Made by a program: the position numbers and the translations under genes
In this document: positions 1-10,605 of the stretch, in pieces
Position numbering within the stretch: the first letter of the stretch is position 1
Layout: every line of letters begins with the position of its first letter
Notes under the pieces: model-generated
Told to the model about the DNA's origin: nothing
The model's database searches: none
The model's input: only the letters and a program-made list of their open reading frames with translations
Origin: Aliarcobacter skirrowii CCUG 10374
GTDB taxonomy: Bacteria; Campylobacterota; Campylobacteria; Campylobacterales; Arcobacteraceae
Assembly (NCBI RefSeq): GCF_003544835.1
Contig: NZ_CP032099.1
Coordinates: 496,001-560,000, forward strand
DNA: 64,000 bases
Direction: 5' to 3'

Positions 1-705
1 GTTAAATAAAAATAAGACAACTATAGGAACAAAAATCATCTTTAAAATTACAGCTATTGTTACAATATGAAGTTTTGAGAATATGTTTTTTAATTGAAGT
101 TTCATTCCAATAGCAATCATTGCAATAGGAACTAAAGTTGAGCCTAAATTATCTGTTGTATGTATTAAAAAATTTGGAATTTCAAAGTTTTTTGCAATTA
201 AAGTTACAAAAAATATTATCATAGGAGGAAATAAAAAGATTGATTTTGAAATAGTAAAGATACTATTTTTTCTTCCACTTCCCCAAGTAATTATAAACAT
301 ACCAATAGAAACTAAAAGTAAAAATGAACCAAAAATATCATAAATAAGTCCATAAACTATAAAATCTTGTCCATAAAAAGCATCAATATAAGAAAAACCT
401 ATAAAAGAGGTATTTCCAAAAGTTGCCATAATCATAAAAGTAGCAAGATAAATTTTTTCTAATTTAAGAAGTTTACCAATTAAAAAAGATAGTAATAAAT
501 TAAATAGAATAATTGCATTAAACATTAAAATTAGAAGTAAATGATCAAAATTTAAATCCAAAGGATAAATTTTTGAAAAAACAATTGCAGGAAGAGAAAA
601 ATAGATAATAAAATCTACAAGTTGTTTTGAATTATCTTGAAAAAATATTTTATATAAGTAACCAAATAACAAATATAAAGCAATCGGTAAAACAGGGTCT
701 AGCAT
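1..705 (-). CDS. AEC-family (auxin efflux carrier type) permease, C-terminal part beyond window
   Basis: The minus-strand frame is open from the ATG at 705 to the window edge, giving 235 residues with no stop. It starts MLDPVLPIALYLLFGYLYK and is almost entirely hydrophobic helices, about seven membrane spans. Short polar links such as FGNTSFIGFSYIDAFYG and LVPIAMIAIGMKLQ are typical of the AEC/membrane transport protein family, whose members export small organic acids or similar solutes. AAAGGAG lies about 9 bases before the ATG, and a TATAAT box reading leftward at 735-730 suits its promoter, shared with divergent birA. The substrate cannot be told from sequence. Confidence 0.82.
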   Translation of the reverse strand, partial: MLDPVLPIALYLLFGYLYKIFFQDNSKQLVDFIIYFSLPAIVFSKIYPLDLNFDHLLLILMFNAIILFNLLLSFLIGKLLKLEKIYLATFMIMATFGNTSFIGFSYIDAFYGQDFIVYGLIYDIFGSFLLLVSIGMFIITWGSGRKNSIFTISKSIFLFPPMIIFFVTLIAKNFEIPNFLIHTTDNLGSTLVPIAMIAIGMKLQLKNIFSKLHIVTIAVILKMIFVPIVVLFLFN

Positions 706-729
706 TAAAATTCTCCTTTAAAAGTTTTG

Positions 730-775
730 ATTATAATTAATATACTCTTTTAATAAAATTATATATAATTTGCAA
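730..775. promoter_or_regulatory. Divergent promoter region between the AEC permease and birA
   Basis: ATTATAAT at 730-737 is a -10 box on both strands: read leftward it fits the permease, with a start of transcription near 723. Read rightward it would give birA a leader of about 30 bases. A second TATAAT at 764-769 sits only 6 bases before the birA ATG at 776. Confidence 0.45.
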
Positions 776-1411
776 ATGAAATTTATACGATTAAAAACAG
801 TTAATTCAACACAACTTTATTTAAAAGATTATGTTAGCAAAAATGGTTACAAAGAGCCTATTTGTGTTGTTGCAGATATACAAACTAATGGAATAGGAAG
901 TAGAGGAAATAGTTGGCAAGGAGCTATTGGAAATCTATTTTTCTCTTTTGTTTTAAATAAAAACGATTTACCAAACGATTTACCTTTGCAAAGTGCTAGT
1001 ATATATTTTACATATGTTTTAAAAGAGTTATTTGCACAACAAGGTTCAAGAGTTTTTTTAAAGTGGCCAAATGATTTTTATATAGAAAATAAAAAAATTG
1101 GTGGAGCAATTACTTCAACAACAAAAGATCTTCTTTTTTGTGGTATTGGAATCAATTTAAAAGAACCAAATAGTGATTTTGGAAAATTGGATATAAAAAT
1201 AGATATTGAAGAACTTTTAAATGAGTATTTTGAAAATATTTCTAAAAAAATTGAATGGAAGGAAATTTTTAGTCTTTTTAAGGTAGAATTTAGACATTCA
1301 AAAAAATTTCAAGCAACAATTGATGGTATCAAAGTTTCACTTGAAAATGCAATTTTAAATGGTGATGGTTCTATACAAATTAACGATAAAAAGGTATTTA
1401 GTTTAAGATGA
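776..1411 (+). CDS. birA: Biotin--[acetyl-CoA-carboxylase] ligase
   Basis: Activates biotin with ATP and attaches it to the biotin carrier protein of acetyl-CoA carboxylase, in the cytoplasm. The 211-residue protein is a bare catalytic domain: the biotinyl-AMP loop appears as GSRGNSW (residues 41-47), then KWPND (96-100) and KIGG (107-110). It lacks the N-terminal winged helix of E. coli BirA, so it should not act as a repressor. The frame also allows a TTG at 770, but ATG 776 gives the usual N-terminus. No Shine-Dalgarno is visible before either. Its stop overlaps the parA start by 3 bases. Confidence 0.93.
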   Translation: MKFIRLKTVNSTQLYLKDYVSKNGYKEPICVVADIQTNGIGSRGNSWQGAIGNLFFSFVLNKNDLPNDLPLQSASIYFTYVLKELFAQQGSRVFLKWPNDFYIENKKIGGAITSTTKDLLFCGIGINLKEPNSDFGKLDIKIDIEELLNEYFENISKKIEWKEIFSLFKVEFRHSKKFQATIDGIKVSLENAILNGDGSIQINDKKVFSLR

Positions 1412-2184
1412 CAGAGATTATTTCAATAGCAAATCAAAAAGGTGGAGTAGGTAAAACTACTACAGCTGTTAATCTTAGTGCAGCACTTGCACTGGATGGG
1501 AAAAAAGTGTTATTAATTGATGCAGATCCACAAGCAAATGCAACAACATCTTTAGGCTTTCATAGAGATACTTATGAGTATAATATATATCATGTTATGC
1601 TTGGAACAAAAGAGCTTTCTGAAATAATTTTAGACTCTGAAATAGATAATTTAAAAGTTGCTCCATCTAATATTGGTCTTGTTGGTATTGAAAAAGAGTT
1701 TTATAAAAATACAAAAGAGAGAGAGCTTGTATTAAAAAGAAAAATAGATACTATAAAAGATGAATACGATTATATAATAATAGATTCACCTCCAGCTTTA
1801 GGACCAATTACAATAAATACTTTAGGTGCTTCAACATCTGTATTAATACCAATCCAGTGTGAATTTTTTGCACTTGAAGGTTTAGCACAGCTATTAAATA
1901 CAATAAAATTAGTTAGACAAACTATAAATAAAAATCTTGAAATAAAAGGTTTTTTACCAACAATGTATAGTTCGCAAAACAACCTTTCAAAACAGGTTTT
2001 TGCTGATTTGGCACAACATTTTGAAAGCAAGTTATTTAAGCTAGGAGATGATTCTTATATTGTAATTCCAAGAAATATAAAATTAGCAGAGAGTCCAAGT
2101 TTTGGAAAACCAATCATGCTTTATGATGTAACAAGTATTGGAACTAAAGCTTATGAAAATTTAGCGAAAGCAATAATAGGATAG
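1408..2184 (+). CDS. parA: Chromosome-partitioning ATPase ParA (Soj)
   Basis: A 258-residue ParA/MinD-type ATPase that works with ParB to segregate replication origins. The deviant Walker A motif KGGVGKTTT is at residues 11-19, followed by LLIDADPQANATTS (Walker A' region) and DYIIIDSPPALG (Walker B). The length is usual for chromosomal ParA without an N-terminal DNA-binding extension. It overlaps birA by 4 bases and is followed 5 bases later by parB, so the three are one transcription unit, an arrangement conserved in Campylobacter. Confidence 0.96.
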   Translation: MTEIISIANQKGGVGKTTTAVNLSAALALDGKKVLLIDADPQANATTSLGFHRDTYEYNIYHVMLGTKELSEIILDSEIDNLKVAPSNIGLVGIEKEFYKNTKERELVLKRKIDTIKDEYDYIIIDSPPALGPITINTLGASTSVLIPIQCEFFALEGLAQLLNTIKLVRQTINKNLEIKGFLPTMYSSQNNLSKQVFADLAQHFESKLFKLGDDSYIVIPRNIKLAESPSFGKPIMLYDVTSIGTKAYENLAKAIIG

Positions 2185-2189
2185 AAAAA

Positions 2190-3071
2190 ATGAAATTAGG
2201 TGGTAAAATGGCACTAGGAAGAGGCTTAGGTGAGCTTTTAGGAGAAGTTGAAACTGCTTATGAAAATTCAAATTCAAACTCAAATAGTAGTGGTGTTAAA
2301 AAGATTGAAGTAGCATTAATTGATGCAAATCCAAATCAACCAAGAAAAGTCTTTGATGAGACAAAACTTCAAGAGTTAAGTGACTCTATAAAAGAGCATG
2401 GACTTTTACAGCCCATTGTTGTTGTTGAAAATGATAATGGAAGATATACTTTAATTGCAGGTGAGAGAAGACTTAGAGCTCACAAATTAGCATCTTTGGA
2501 AGAGATTAGTGCGATTATTACAAACATTGATGAGTTAAAATTAAGAGAGCATGCTTTAATAGAGAATATTCAAAGAGAGGATTTAAATGTAATAGAGTTA
2601 GCTTTTTGTTATGCACAACTTATAAATGAACATAATATTACACATGAAGAGTTATCAAAAAAAGTATTTAAAAGTAGAGCTTCAATTACAAATACTTTAA
2701 GACTTTTACAGTTAAGTTCATATGTTCAACAATTTTTATCTTCTGGAAAATTAAGCGCTGGTCATGCAAAAGTAATGATAGGCTTAGATCCTAATATTCA
2801 AAAACAACTTTGCGATAAAATAATTAGTGAAGATTTGTCTGTTAGAGAGGTTGAGAAATTAATAAAAGATATAAAAGAAGAAAAAATTAGTAAAGATATA
2901 AATGAGAAAAAAAATGTTACTAATAGTTACAATACTGAGGTTTTAAATAATTTCTTGGAAGTTTTAAAAAATGACAAAATAAAAGCAAAGCTTGATAAAA
3001 ACTCAATTAAAATAACTTTTAATTCCCAAGATGATATTGATAGAATAATTAGTTACTTAAATCTACAATAA
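2190..3071 (+). CDS. parB: ParB/Spo0J-family chromosome-partitioning protein
   Basis: Binds parS sites and uses CTP-dependent clamping to load ParA-driven partition. The 293-residue protein starts with the ALGRGLGELLG box that contacts ParA. Next come the PNQPRKVFDETKLQELSDSIKEHG segment (shown in part: NPNQPRKVF), the GERRLRAHKLA nucleotide box around residue 92, LIENIQREDLN, a helix-turn-helix around SRASITNTLRLLQL, and a C-terminal dimerisation domain. An in-frame ATG at 2208 with AGGTGG just upstream is an equally good start and would begin MALGRGLG. I saw no parS-like TTCACGTGAA near it. Confidence 0.94.
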   Translation: MKLGGKMALGRGLGELLGEVETAYENSNSNSNSSGVKKIEVALIDANPNQPRKVFDETKLQELSDSIKEHGLLQPIVVVENDNGRYTLIAGERRLRAHKLASLEEISAIITNIDELKLREHALIENIQREDLNVIELAFCYAQLINEHNITHEELSKKVFKSRASITNTLRLLQLSSYVQQFLSSGKLSAGHAKVMIGLDPNIQKQLCDKIISEDLSVREVEKLIKDIKEEKISKDINEKKNVTNSYNTEVLNNFLEVLKNDKIKAKLDKNSIKITFNSQDDIDRIISYLNLQ

Positions 3072-3177
3072 TACAAAAAAAATATAAATTTTTACACTTT
3101 TAATATTTCCTTATAGAATATTCTGATAGAATTTAAGCGTTTTAGTTAAACTAAACTGTAAAAATATGGAGGAATGA
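3072..3177 (+). promoter_or_regulatory. Intergenic region before the ATP synthase operon, with two short palindromes
   Basis: The 106-base gap after parB carries the palindrome AGAATATTCT (3115-3124) and the inverted repeat TTTAGTT-A-AACTAAA (3141-3155), then GGAGG and the ATG of the b' subunit. It likely holds the operon promoter, but no single -10 box stands out. Confidence 0.35.
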
Positions 3178-3600
3178 ATGTTAGACATAAGTCCTATACT
3201 AATGCTTAGCACAGCTATCATCTTTCTTTTAGTTGTTGCTAGACTTAATAGTTGTCTATTCAAACCACTATTAAATCACATGGATGAGAGATCAGCTCAA
3301 ATTAAAAGTGATTTAGAAGAAGCAAAATCAAACAGTAGTGATGTTGATGAGCTTTTAGTGGAAGCTAATGAGATTATCTCAAAAGCTAAAAGAGAAGCAG
3401 CAGCTATTAGAGAGCAAGCTTACAAAGAAGCTAAAGATAGTGCTGATGTTAAACTTGCAAGTGAAAAATTAAATTTAGATACAAAAGTAGCTGAATTTAA
3501 AAATAGCTTACAAAGTGAAGCAGAGAATTTAAAAGCCTCTTTATTGTCATCAATGCCTCAATTTAATAATAGCTTGAAAAACAAGCTAAACTCGATTTAG
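3178..3600 (+). CDS. atpF': F1Fo ATP synthase subunit b' (peripheral stalk)
   Basis: A 140-residue protein with one N-terminal membrane helix (residues about 7-25), followed by a long Ala/Lys/Glu-rich coiled coil. This is the layout of the second stator subunit, found in bacteria that carry two different b-type subunits. The first cytoplasmic segment, CLFKPLLNHMDERSAQIKSDL, matches the start of the b' stalk helix. It is the first gene of the operon, preceded by GGAGG, and lies 9 bases before the true atpF start. The b and b' subunits form a heterodimer holding F1 against Fo. Confidence 0.92.
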   Translation: MLDISPILMLSTAIIFLLVVARLNSCLFKPLLNHMDERSAQIKSDLEEAKSNSSDVDELLVEANEIISKAKREAAAIREQAYKEAKDSADVKLASEKLNLDTKVAEFKNSLQSEAENLKASLLSSMPQFNNSLKNKLNSI

Positions 3601-3609
3601 GAAGTGATA

Positions 3610-4125
3610 ATGATAAAAGGATTATTATTAGCTATGGCTATGGTTCCAGTTGCATTGTTTGCAAGTGAAGGTGCGGAAACGAACTATGATATAGTTCAAA
3701 GAACCGTTAACTTTGTTATATTCGCAGCGATTTTATGGTATTTACTTGCTCATAGAATTAAAGCATTTTTCTCAAATAGAACTTTGAGTATCCAAGCTGA
3801 ACTTGATAAAGTTCAAGATACTAAAAGAGCTTCAGAAGAGAAAAAACAAGAAGCAATTAAAAAATCAGAAGATGCAAAAAGAATTGCAGCTGAGATTGTT
3901 GAAGGTGCAAAATCTGATGTAGAAGCGATAAAACAAAAAGTTTTAGTTGCTGTTGAAGCAGAAATTGCAAATTTAAATAAAAATTTTGATGAAATGATGA
4001 AAGTTGAACTTTCAAGAGTAAAAAAAGATGTTGTAGCTTCAATTCTTGAAGAGCTATTAAATTCAGATACTATTAATTTATCACAAGATGAGTTAGTAAA
4101 CATTGTTCTTAAAAAGGTAGCATAA
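3610..4125 (+). CDS. atpF: F1Fo ATP synthase subunit b
   Basis: Stator subunit of 171 residues. A cleavable-looking hydrophobic start (MIKGLLLAMAMVPVALFAS) is followed by a membrane helix (VNFVIFAAILWYLLAH) and a long charged coiled coil of KKQEAIKKSEDAKR type that reaches up to F1. The signal-like leader before the membrane helix is typical of Campylobacterota AtpF. I chose the ATG at 3610 rather than the GTG at 3604 because AGGAAG ends 6 bases before it. Its stop overlaps the atpH start by one base. Confidence 0.93.
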   Translation: MIKGLLLAMAMVPVALFASEGAETNYDIVQRTVNFVIFAAILWYLLAHRIKAFFSNRTLSIQAELDKVQDTKRASEEKKQEAIKKSEDAKRIAAEIVEGAKSDVEAIKQKVLVAVEAEIANLNKNFDEMMKVELSRVKKDVVASILEELLNSDTINLSQDELVNIVLKKVA

Positions 4126-4655
4126 TGAAGGATTTAATAGCAAAAAGATATGTAAAAGCATTGCTTGAAGCAAGAGATCTTGGTGAAATTACGAGTTTTA
4201 GTGAAAAGCTAGATGGTGTTGCAAAAGCTTTTTTAAATGATAAGTTTAAATCTATAATAGCATCTTCAACTGTAAATGAAACAGCTAAAGTAGAGTTTAT
4301 TTTATCGATGGTTGAAAAACCTGAAAAATCTTTGGAAAACTTTATCAAACTTCTTGGTGAAAAGAGAAGATTAGATATTATTCCATTTGTTGCAGCAGAA
4401 TTAAAAAATCAAATTGCAAAACTAAATAATAGTTTTATTGGAGTTATTTATACAAATAAAGAGCTTCCAGCTAAAAGTGTTAGTTCAATTGAAGAACAAT
4501 TTAGTAAGAAATTTGATGTGAAACTTTCATTATCTCAAAATGTTTGTGATTATGATGGAATTAAAGTTGATATAGATGGACTAGGTGTTGAAATATCTTT
4601 CTCTAAAGATAGATTAAAAACTCAGTTAATCGATCATATTTTAAAAGCAGTTTAG
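4125..4655 (+). CDS. atpH: F1Fo ATP synthase subunit delta (OSCP)
   Basis: A 176-residue OSCP/delta subunit that links the b/b' stalk to the top of the alpha-beta hexamer. The N-terminal part (AKRYVKALLEA, residues 5-15) is the helical bundle that binds alpha. The C-terminal part shows the family signature region YDGIKVDIDGLGVEISFSKDRLKTQL before the stop (only partly conserved). It begins on the last base of the atpF stop and is followed after 22 bases, with a good AAAGGAG, by atpA. Confidence 0.93.
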   Translation: MKDLIAKRYVKALLEARDLGEITSFSEKLDGVAKAFLNDKFKSIIASSTVNETAKVEFILSMVEKPEKSLENFIKLLGEKRRLDIIPFVAAELKNQIAKLNNSFIGVIYTNKELPAKSVSSIEEQFSKKFDVKLSLSQNVCDYDGIKVDIDGLGVEISFSKDRLKTQLIDHILKAV

Positions 4656-4677
4656 AACTTATAAAGGAGAAATTTGA

Positions 4678-6195
4678 ATGGGTGCAAAAATTCAAGCAGA
4701 TGAAATCAGTTCAATTATTAAAGAGAGAATTGATAACTTTGAATTAAATGTAGATGTAAACGAAACTGGTAAGATTATATCTTATGCAGATGGTATTGCT
4801 CAAGTTTACGGTCTTAAAAATGTTATGGCTGGTGAAATGGTTGAGTTTGAGAACGGTGAAAAAGGTATGGCTGCAAACTTAGAAGAGTCTTCAGTTGGTA
4901 TCGTTGTTCTTGGAAAAGGTTTAGGTCTTAGAGAAGGTACTTCTTGTAAAAGATTAGGTGAACTTCTTGAGGTTCCAGTTGGTGAAGCACTAGTTGGAAG
5001 AGTTGTAAATGCACTTGGTGAACCAATTGATGGTAAAGGTGCTATTAACGCAACTGAAACAAGATATGTTGAAGAGAAAGCTCCTGGTATTATGTCAAGA
5101 AAATCTGTTCACGAGCCATTACAAACTGGTATTAAAGCAATTGATGCATTAGTTCCAATTGGTAGAGGACAAAGAGAGTTAATTATTGGAGATAGACAAA
5201 CTGGTAAAACTACAGTTGCTATTGATACAATATTAAATCAAAAAGGTGAAAATGTTGTTTGTATTTATGTTGCAATTGGACAAAAATCATCTTCAGTTGC
5301 TTCTGTTGTTAGAACATTAGAAGATGCTGGAGCTATGGATTATACAATTGTTGTAAATGCATCAGCTGCTGATTCTGCAACATTACAATTCTTAGCACCA
5401 TATACAGGTGTTACAATGGGTGAATTCTTTAGAGATAATGGAAAACACGCACTGATTATTTATGATGATTTATCAAAACATGCTGTTGCATATAGAGAGA
5501 TGTCATTAATTTTAAGAAGACCTCCAGGAAGAGAAGCATACCCAGGAGATGTATTCTACCTACACTCAAGATTACTTGAGAGAGCTGCAAAAATGAGTGA
5601 TGAAAAAGGTGCTGGATCTATGACAGCATTACCAATTATCGAAACTCAAGCTGGAGACGTTGCTGCATATATTCCAACAAACGTAATTTCAATTACTGAT
5701 GGACAAATTTTCTTAGAAACAAACCTATTTAACTCAGGTATTAGACCTGCAATTAACGTTGGTTTATCAGTTTCAAGAGTTGGAGGAGCTGCTCAAATTA
5801 AAGCTACAAAACAAGTTGCTGGTACATTAAAACTTTCACTTGCTCAATATAGAGAACTTGAAGCGTTTGCACAATTTGCATCAGATCTTGATGAAGCTAC
5901 AAGAAGAGAGTTAGAACTTGGTCAAAGAATGGTTGAAGTTTTAAAACAAGGTGTTAATAAACCACTTGTTATTGAAAAACAAATTGTGATTATTTATGCT
6001 GGTACTAAAGGGTACTTAAATGATGTTGCGGTTAAAGATGTTGTAAGATTTGAAAACGAGTTACATCTGTTTATTGAGCAAAAATATTCAGATATTTTAA
6101 GTGCAATTAAATCAAGTCAAAAACTTGATGAAAACACAGAGTCAAAATTAAAAGCTGCATTAGAAGAGTTTAAAACTGTATTTAATGCAAATTAA
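4678..6195 (+). CDS. atpA: F1Fo ATP synthase subunit alpha
   Basis: Regulatory nucleotide-binding subunit of the catalytic hexamer, 505 residues, normal length. The beta-barrel lies at the N-terminus. The P-loop GDRQTGKT is near residue 170, and [17 protein letters not shown] carries the arginine-finger region. [27 protein letters not shown] is the usual alpha signature (abbreviated here to [14 protein letters not shown]). AAAGGAG precedes the ATG. It sits in the invariant order delta-alpha-gamma-beta-epsilon. Confidence 0.98.
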   Translation: MGAKIQADEISSIIKERIDNFELNVDVNETGKIISYADGIAQVYGLKNVMAGEMVEFENGEKGMAANLEESSVGIVVLGKGLGLREGTSCKRLGELLEVPVGEALVGRVVNALGEPIDGKGAINATETRYVEEKAPGIMSRKSVHEPLQTGIKAIDALVPIGRGQRELIIGDRQTGKTTVAIDTILNQKGENVVCIYVAIGQKSSSVASVVRTLEDAGAMDYTIVVNASAADSATLQFLAPYTGVTMGEFFRDNGKHALIIYDDLSKHAVAYREMSLILRRPPGREAYPGDVFYLHSRLLERAAKMSDEKGAGSMTALPIIETQAGDVAAYIPTNVISITDGQIFLETNLFNSGIRPAINVGLSVSRVGGAAQIKATKQVAGTLKLSLAQYRELEAFAQFASDLDEATRRELELGQRMVEVLKQGVNKPLVIEKQIVIIYAGTKGYLNDVAVKDVVRFENELHLFIEQKYSDILSAIKSSQKLDENTESKLKAALEEFKTVFNAN

Positions 6196-6205
6196 GGATT
6201 AGTCT

Positions 6206-7090
6206 ATGGCTAACTTAAAAGAGATAAAATTAAAAATTGGAAGTGTTAAAAATACAGAAAAAACTACAAAAGCTATGAAGCTTGTATCTTCTGCAAAACT
6301 TACAAGAACTAGACAGTTATCTGAACAGTCAAGAAGTTATGCAGCTAAGATAAATGAAGTTTTATCTGATATTGCAGCACGAGTTAGCAAAGTTCAAGAA
6401 GATGGAAATCTAGGAAGAGCATTTGTTCAAAATGCAACTCCAAAAACAGTTGATATAGTTTTTGTAACAGCTGACAAGGGACTTTGTGGTGGTTTTAATA
6501 TGCATACTATTAAAACTGTAAGTAAAATGATTAGTGATTATGAATCTTTAGGTGCAAATGTAAGATTAAGAGCTGCTGGGAAAAAAGGAGTTGAATTCTT
6601 CTCATTCCAAGGTAAGAACATAGAGCAAAAATCTATTGAATTATCATCGGCTCCAACTTATGAAAAAGCTTCTGATTTCATAAAAGCTGCAGTAGAAGAT
6701 TTTAAAAATGAAGTTACTGACAAAGTAATCATTGTTTACAATGGATTTTTAAATATGCTTACTCAAGAGATTAGAGTAAGAGAACTTTTACCAATTAGTT
6801 TAGAAAAAGTTGAAATAACTGAAACTACATCTATGCTGAATATTGAGCCAGATGATGATGACGAAGTTTTAAGAGAATTAACTGATAAATATATTGATTT
6901 CAATATGTATTATGCACTAATTGACTCTTTAGCTGCAGAACACAGTGCTAGAATGCAAGCAATGGAAGCTGCTAGTAAAAATGCAAAAGAGAAAGTAAAT
7001 AGTTTAACAGTTGAGTATAATAAAGCAAGACAAGCTGCAATTACAACAGAGCTGATAGAGATTATCAGTGGTGTTGAAGCATTAAAATAA
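6206..7090 (+). CDS. atpG: F1Fo ATP synthase subunit gamma
   Basis: Central rotor shaft, 294 residues. The N-terminal helix MANLKEIKLKIGSVKNTEK and the C-terminal helix ending in VEYNKARQAAITTELIEI form the coiled coil that turns inside the hexamer. The middle Rossmann-like domain contains FVTADKGLCGGFN near residue 90. An acidic insert, EPDDDDEVL around residue 212, is seen here in place of the loop found in other phyla. It lies 10 bases after atpA and 21 before the true atpD start. Confidence 0.97.
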   Translation: MANLKEIKLKIGSVKNTEKTTKAMKLVSSAKLTRTRQLSEQSRSYAAKINEVLSDIAARVSKVQEDGNLGRAFVQNATPKTVDIVFVTADKGLCGGFNMHTIKTVSKMISDYESLGANVRLRAAGKKGVEFFSFQGKNIEQKSIELSSAPTYEKASDFIKAAVEDFKNEVTDKVIIVYNGFLNMLTQEIRVRELLPISLEKVEITETTSMLNIEPDDDDEVLRELTDKYIDFNMYYALIDSLAAEHSARMQAMEAASKNAKEKVNSLTVEYNKARQAAITTELIEIISGVEALK

Positions 7091-8506
<1,416 letters not shown>

Positions 8507-8522
8507 ACCATAAGGGTCTAAT

Positions 8523-8903
8523 ATGGATACAATTAAATTATCAATAGTTACTCCAAGTGGTAGTATTTTTAGTGGTGACGTTAAGAGTGTAACTCTTCCT
8601 GGAAAAGAGGGTGAGTTTGGAGTTCTTCCAATGCACTCGTCACTGGTATCTACTTTAACTGTGGGTGTGATTATTATTGAAAAAATTGATTCTACTGAAG
8701 CTGTCGCTATTAATTGGGGACATGTAAAAGTAGATGAGAATAGTGTTGATGTTCTAGTAGATGGTGCTATTGCATTAACAAGTGGAAAAGATTCTGAGAT
8801 TGCAAAAAATATTGAAGCTGCTAAAGAGTTAATTAACTCTGTTAAAGACTCTAATGTTTCAGTTGCTGCAGTTGAGGCAAAAATTAACTCTTTTGCACTT
8901 TAA
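8523..8903 (+). CDS. atpC: F1Fo ATP synthase subunit epsilon
   Basis: A 126-residue subunit made of the N-terminal beta sandwich (VTPSGSIFSGDVKSVTLPGKEGEFGVLPMH, in part) and a short C-terminal helical hairpin. It caps the rotor and can inhibit ATP hydrolysis. It closes the ATP synthase operon. The genes for subunits a and c (atpB, atpE) are not in the window, as in other Campylobacterota, where they lie elsewhere. The tolQ-like gene starts 7 bases later, so the two systems are probably co-transcribed. Confidence 0.95.
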   Translation: MDTIKLSIVTPSGSIFSGDVKSVTLPGKEGEFGVLPMHSSLVSTLTVGVIIIEKIDSTEAVAINWGHVKVDENSVDVLVDGAIALTSGKDSEIAKNIEAAKELINSVKDSNVSVAAVEAKINSFAL

Positions 8904-8909
8904 AAAAAT

Positions 8910-9470
8910 ATGATTTCTACATTACTAAATTATTTGACAAATAGTAGTGCTATTACTTTGATAGTATTAGCACTGCTGTCAATATACTTAATTGTTGTTT
9001 TTTGGATATTTTTATATAGAAATAGCACTCTAAACAGAATCATTGAAAATGAAAAAAGAGTTTTAGAGGGACTTACTTCTGGACAAAATAGATTTACATC
9101 ACTATCATTATTAAATCAGTGTTCAGGTGGAAATAATATAAAAGAGATTTTAAATGCATGTGAAATAAATGCTATAAAAGATGCAAGTGTTGGCTTATCG
9201 TGGCTTTCAATTATTTCTTCAACTTCTCCATTTATTGGACTTTTTGGAACGGTTGTTGGTATTTTAGAGTCATTTGCTAAATTTACAAATGAGTCAAAAG
9301 TTGCATTTTCTATTATTGCACCAGCTATTAGTGAAGCCTTAGTTGCTACAGCGGCTGGAATATTTGTAGCAATATTTGCTTACACATTTCATCAAATAAT
9401 ATCTAGAAAAGTTTATGAATTAAATGTATATTTAAAAGCACAATCTGAAATTCTAATAGCAAAAGGGTAA
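8910..9470 (+). CDS. tolQ: TolQ/ExbB/MotA-family proton channel protein
   Basis: Stator of the proton-driven motor that energises the Tol-Pal system. The 186 residues hold three membrane helices (about 13-37, 105-130, 140-165). The second includes the signature ISSTSPFIGLFGTVVGILESF, and the third APAISEALVATAAGIFVAI. The position directly before tolR, tolA, tolB, pal and cpoB supports TolQ over ExbB, though it is small for TolQ and the family cannot be split by sequence alone. No strong Shine-Dalgarno is seen, so translation may be coupled to atpC. Confidence 0.9.
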   Translation: MISTLLNYLTNSSAITLIVLALLSIYLIVVFWIFLYRNSTLNRIIENEKRVLEGLTSGQNRFTSLSLLNQCSGGNNIKEILNACEINAIKDASVGLSWLSIISSTSPFIGLFGTVVGILESFAKFTNESKVAFSIIAPAISEALVATAAGIFVAIFAYTFHQIISRKVYELNVYLKAQSEILIAKG

Positions 9471-9473
9471 TAT

Positions 9474-9863
9474 TTGTTTGATTATAACCAAAAACCAGAC
9501 TTAAATATTACACCTTTAGTTGATATTATGTTAGTTTTACTAGCAATTCTTATGGTAACAGCTCCTGTAATGGAGTTTGAAGAACCAATAAATCTTCCAC
9601 AAGGAAGCAAATCAAAACATATTCAAGATATTTCAAATATTACTATTACAATAACAAAAGATAGAAAGATTGTATTAAATAAAAAAAACTACGATATTAA
9701 GACTTTTGCTGATGATTTTTTATTATTTTCAAAAAACAAAGATCAAAAGAGTATAGTATCTATAAGAGCTGACAAAAATTTAAAATATGATGATGTTATT
9801 TTTGTTTTAAAATCTGTGAAAGAGGCTGGTTTTACTAAAGTCTCTTTGGTAACTGATGGATAA
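9474..9863 (+). CDS. tolR: TolR/ExbD-family motor protein (TTG start)
   Basis: A 129-residue single-span protein that forms the ion path together with TolQ. The signature NITPLVDIMLVLLAILMVTAP holds the membrane helix with its proton-carrying Asp (the D of VDIM, near residue 17). The rest is a periplasmic domain of ExbD type. The only start in frame is TTG at 9474, 3 bases after the tolQ stop. It overlaps tolA by 8 bases. Confidence 0.91.
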   Translation: MFDYNQKPDLNITPLVDIMLVLLAILMVTAPVMEFEEPINLPQGSKSKHIQDISNITITITKDRKIVLNKKNYDIKTFADDFLLFSKNKDQKSIVSIRADKNLKYDDVIFVLKSVKEAGFTKVSLVTDG

Positions 9864-10605
9864 AATGAAAAATAGTTCAACTTTTTTTCTTAGTGGTCTT
9901 ATTGCATTTTCTCTCTATTTTATAACTATAATATTTGTATCATTTTATGTAACTTCTTCAGATACAAAAGTTTATAGTTTTAAAGATACATCTATACAGA
10001 TTGATTTACAAATGTTTGAAACCAAATCTTCAAAAATAGAAACTTCTAAAATTGTAAAACAAGAGATTAAAAAAGAGCCAGAAATTATAAAACAACAAGA
10101 AGCTTCTGTTTCAAATAAAGAATTTGATGCAAAATCACTATTTGCAAATTTTAGTGAAACTGCTAAAAAAACAGAAGATGAAAAGATTAATAATATTAAA
10201 AAATCTATTGATCCAAAAAGATTCAAAGGACCTGAGTTTATAAAAGAGAAAAGAGAACCAATATCTTTAGATAGAGTTTTTGAAAATAATAAAACATCAA
10301 CAAGTTTAAATAGCTCATCAAGTGGAGATAATCAAGAAGATGATGAGTATATGAAAGAGATAAATAATCTTTTATCAAAATGGACTCCTATAAGTGAATC
10401 TAAAGAGTTAAAAGCTGTTGTAATTATATCTATAGATTCAAATGGAACTTTTGATTATAGTTTTTTAAGATTTTCAAATAATGAGATTTTTGATAACTCT
10501 TTAAAAAAATTTTTAGATACTCAAAAAACCATTAACTATCCGAAACCAAAAAAGGGTAATATTCGAATCGAAGTTGAATTTAAACAAAAGGATAAAAATG
10601 ATTAA
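9856..10605 (+). CDS. tolA: TolA-like TonB/TolA C-terminal domain protein
   Basis: A 249-residue envelope-spanning link between the TolQR motor and TolB/Pal. One membrane helix (residues about 10-33, GLIAFSLYFITIIFVSFYVT) is followed by a Lys/Glu-rich spacer (about 60-160). A C-terminal domain follows with AVVIISIDSNGTFDYSFLRFSNNEIFDNSLKKF, a TonB/TolA fold pattern (partly quoted). The spacer is much shorter than in E. coli TolA. ATG 9856 overlaps tolR; ATG 9865 is an alternative. It overlaps the tolB start by 8 bases. Confidence 0.82.
   Translation: MDKMKNSSTFFLSGLIAFSLYFITIIFVSFYVTSSDTKVYSFKDTSIQIDLQMFETKSSKIETSKIVKQEIKKEPEIIKQQEASVSNKEFDAKSLFANFSETAKKTEDEKINNIKKSIDPKRFKGPEFIKEKREPISLDRVFENNKTSTSLNSSSSGDNQEDDEYMKEINNLLSKWTPISESKELKAVVIISIDSNGTFDYSFLRFSNNEIFDNSLKKFLDTQKTINYPKPKKGNIRIEVEFKQKDKND

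Noticed and set aside
2190-3177. parS site near parAB
   Set aside because: I found no TTCACGTGAA-like palindrome here. parS may lie outside the window.
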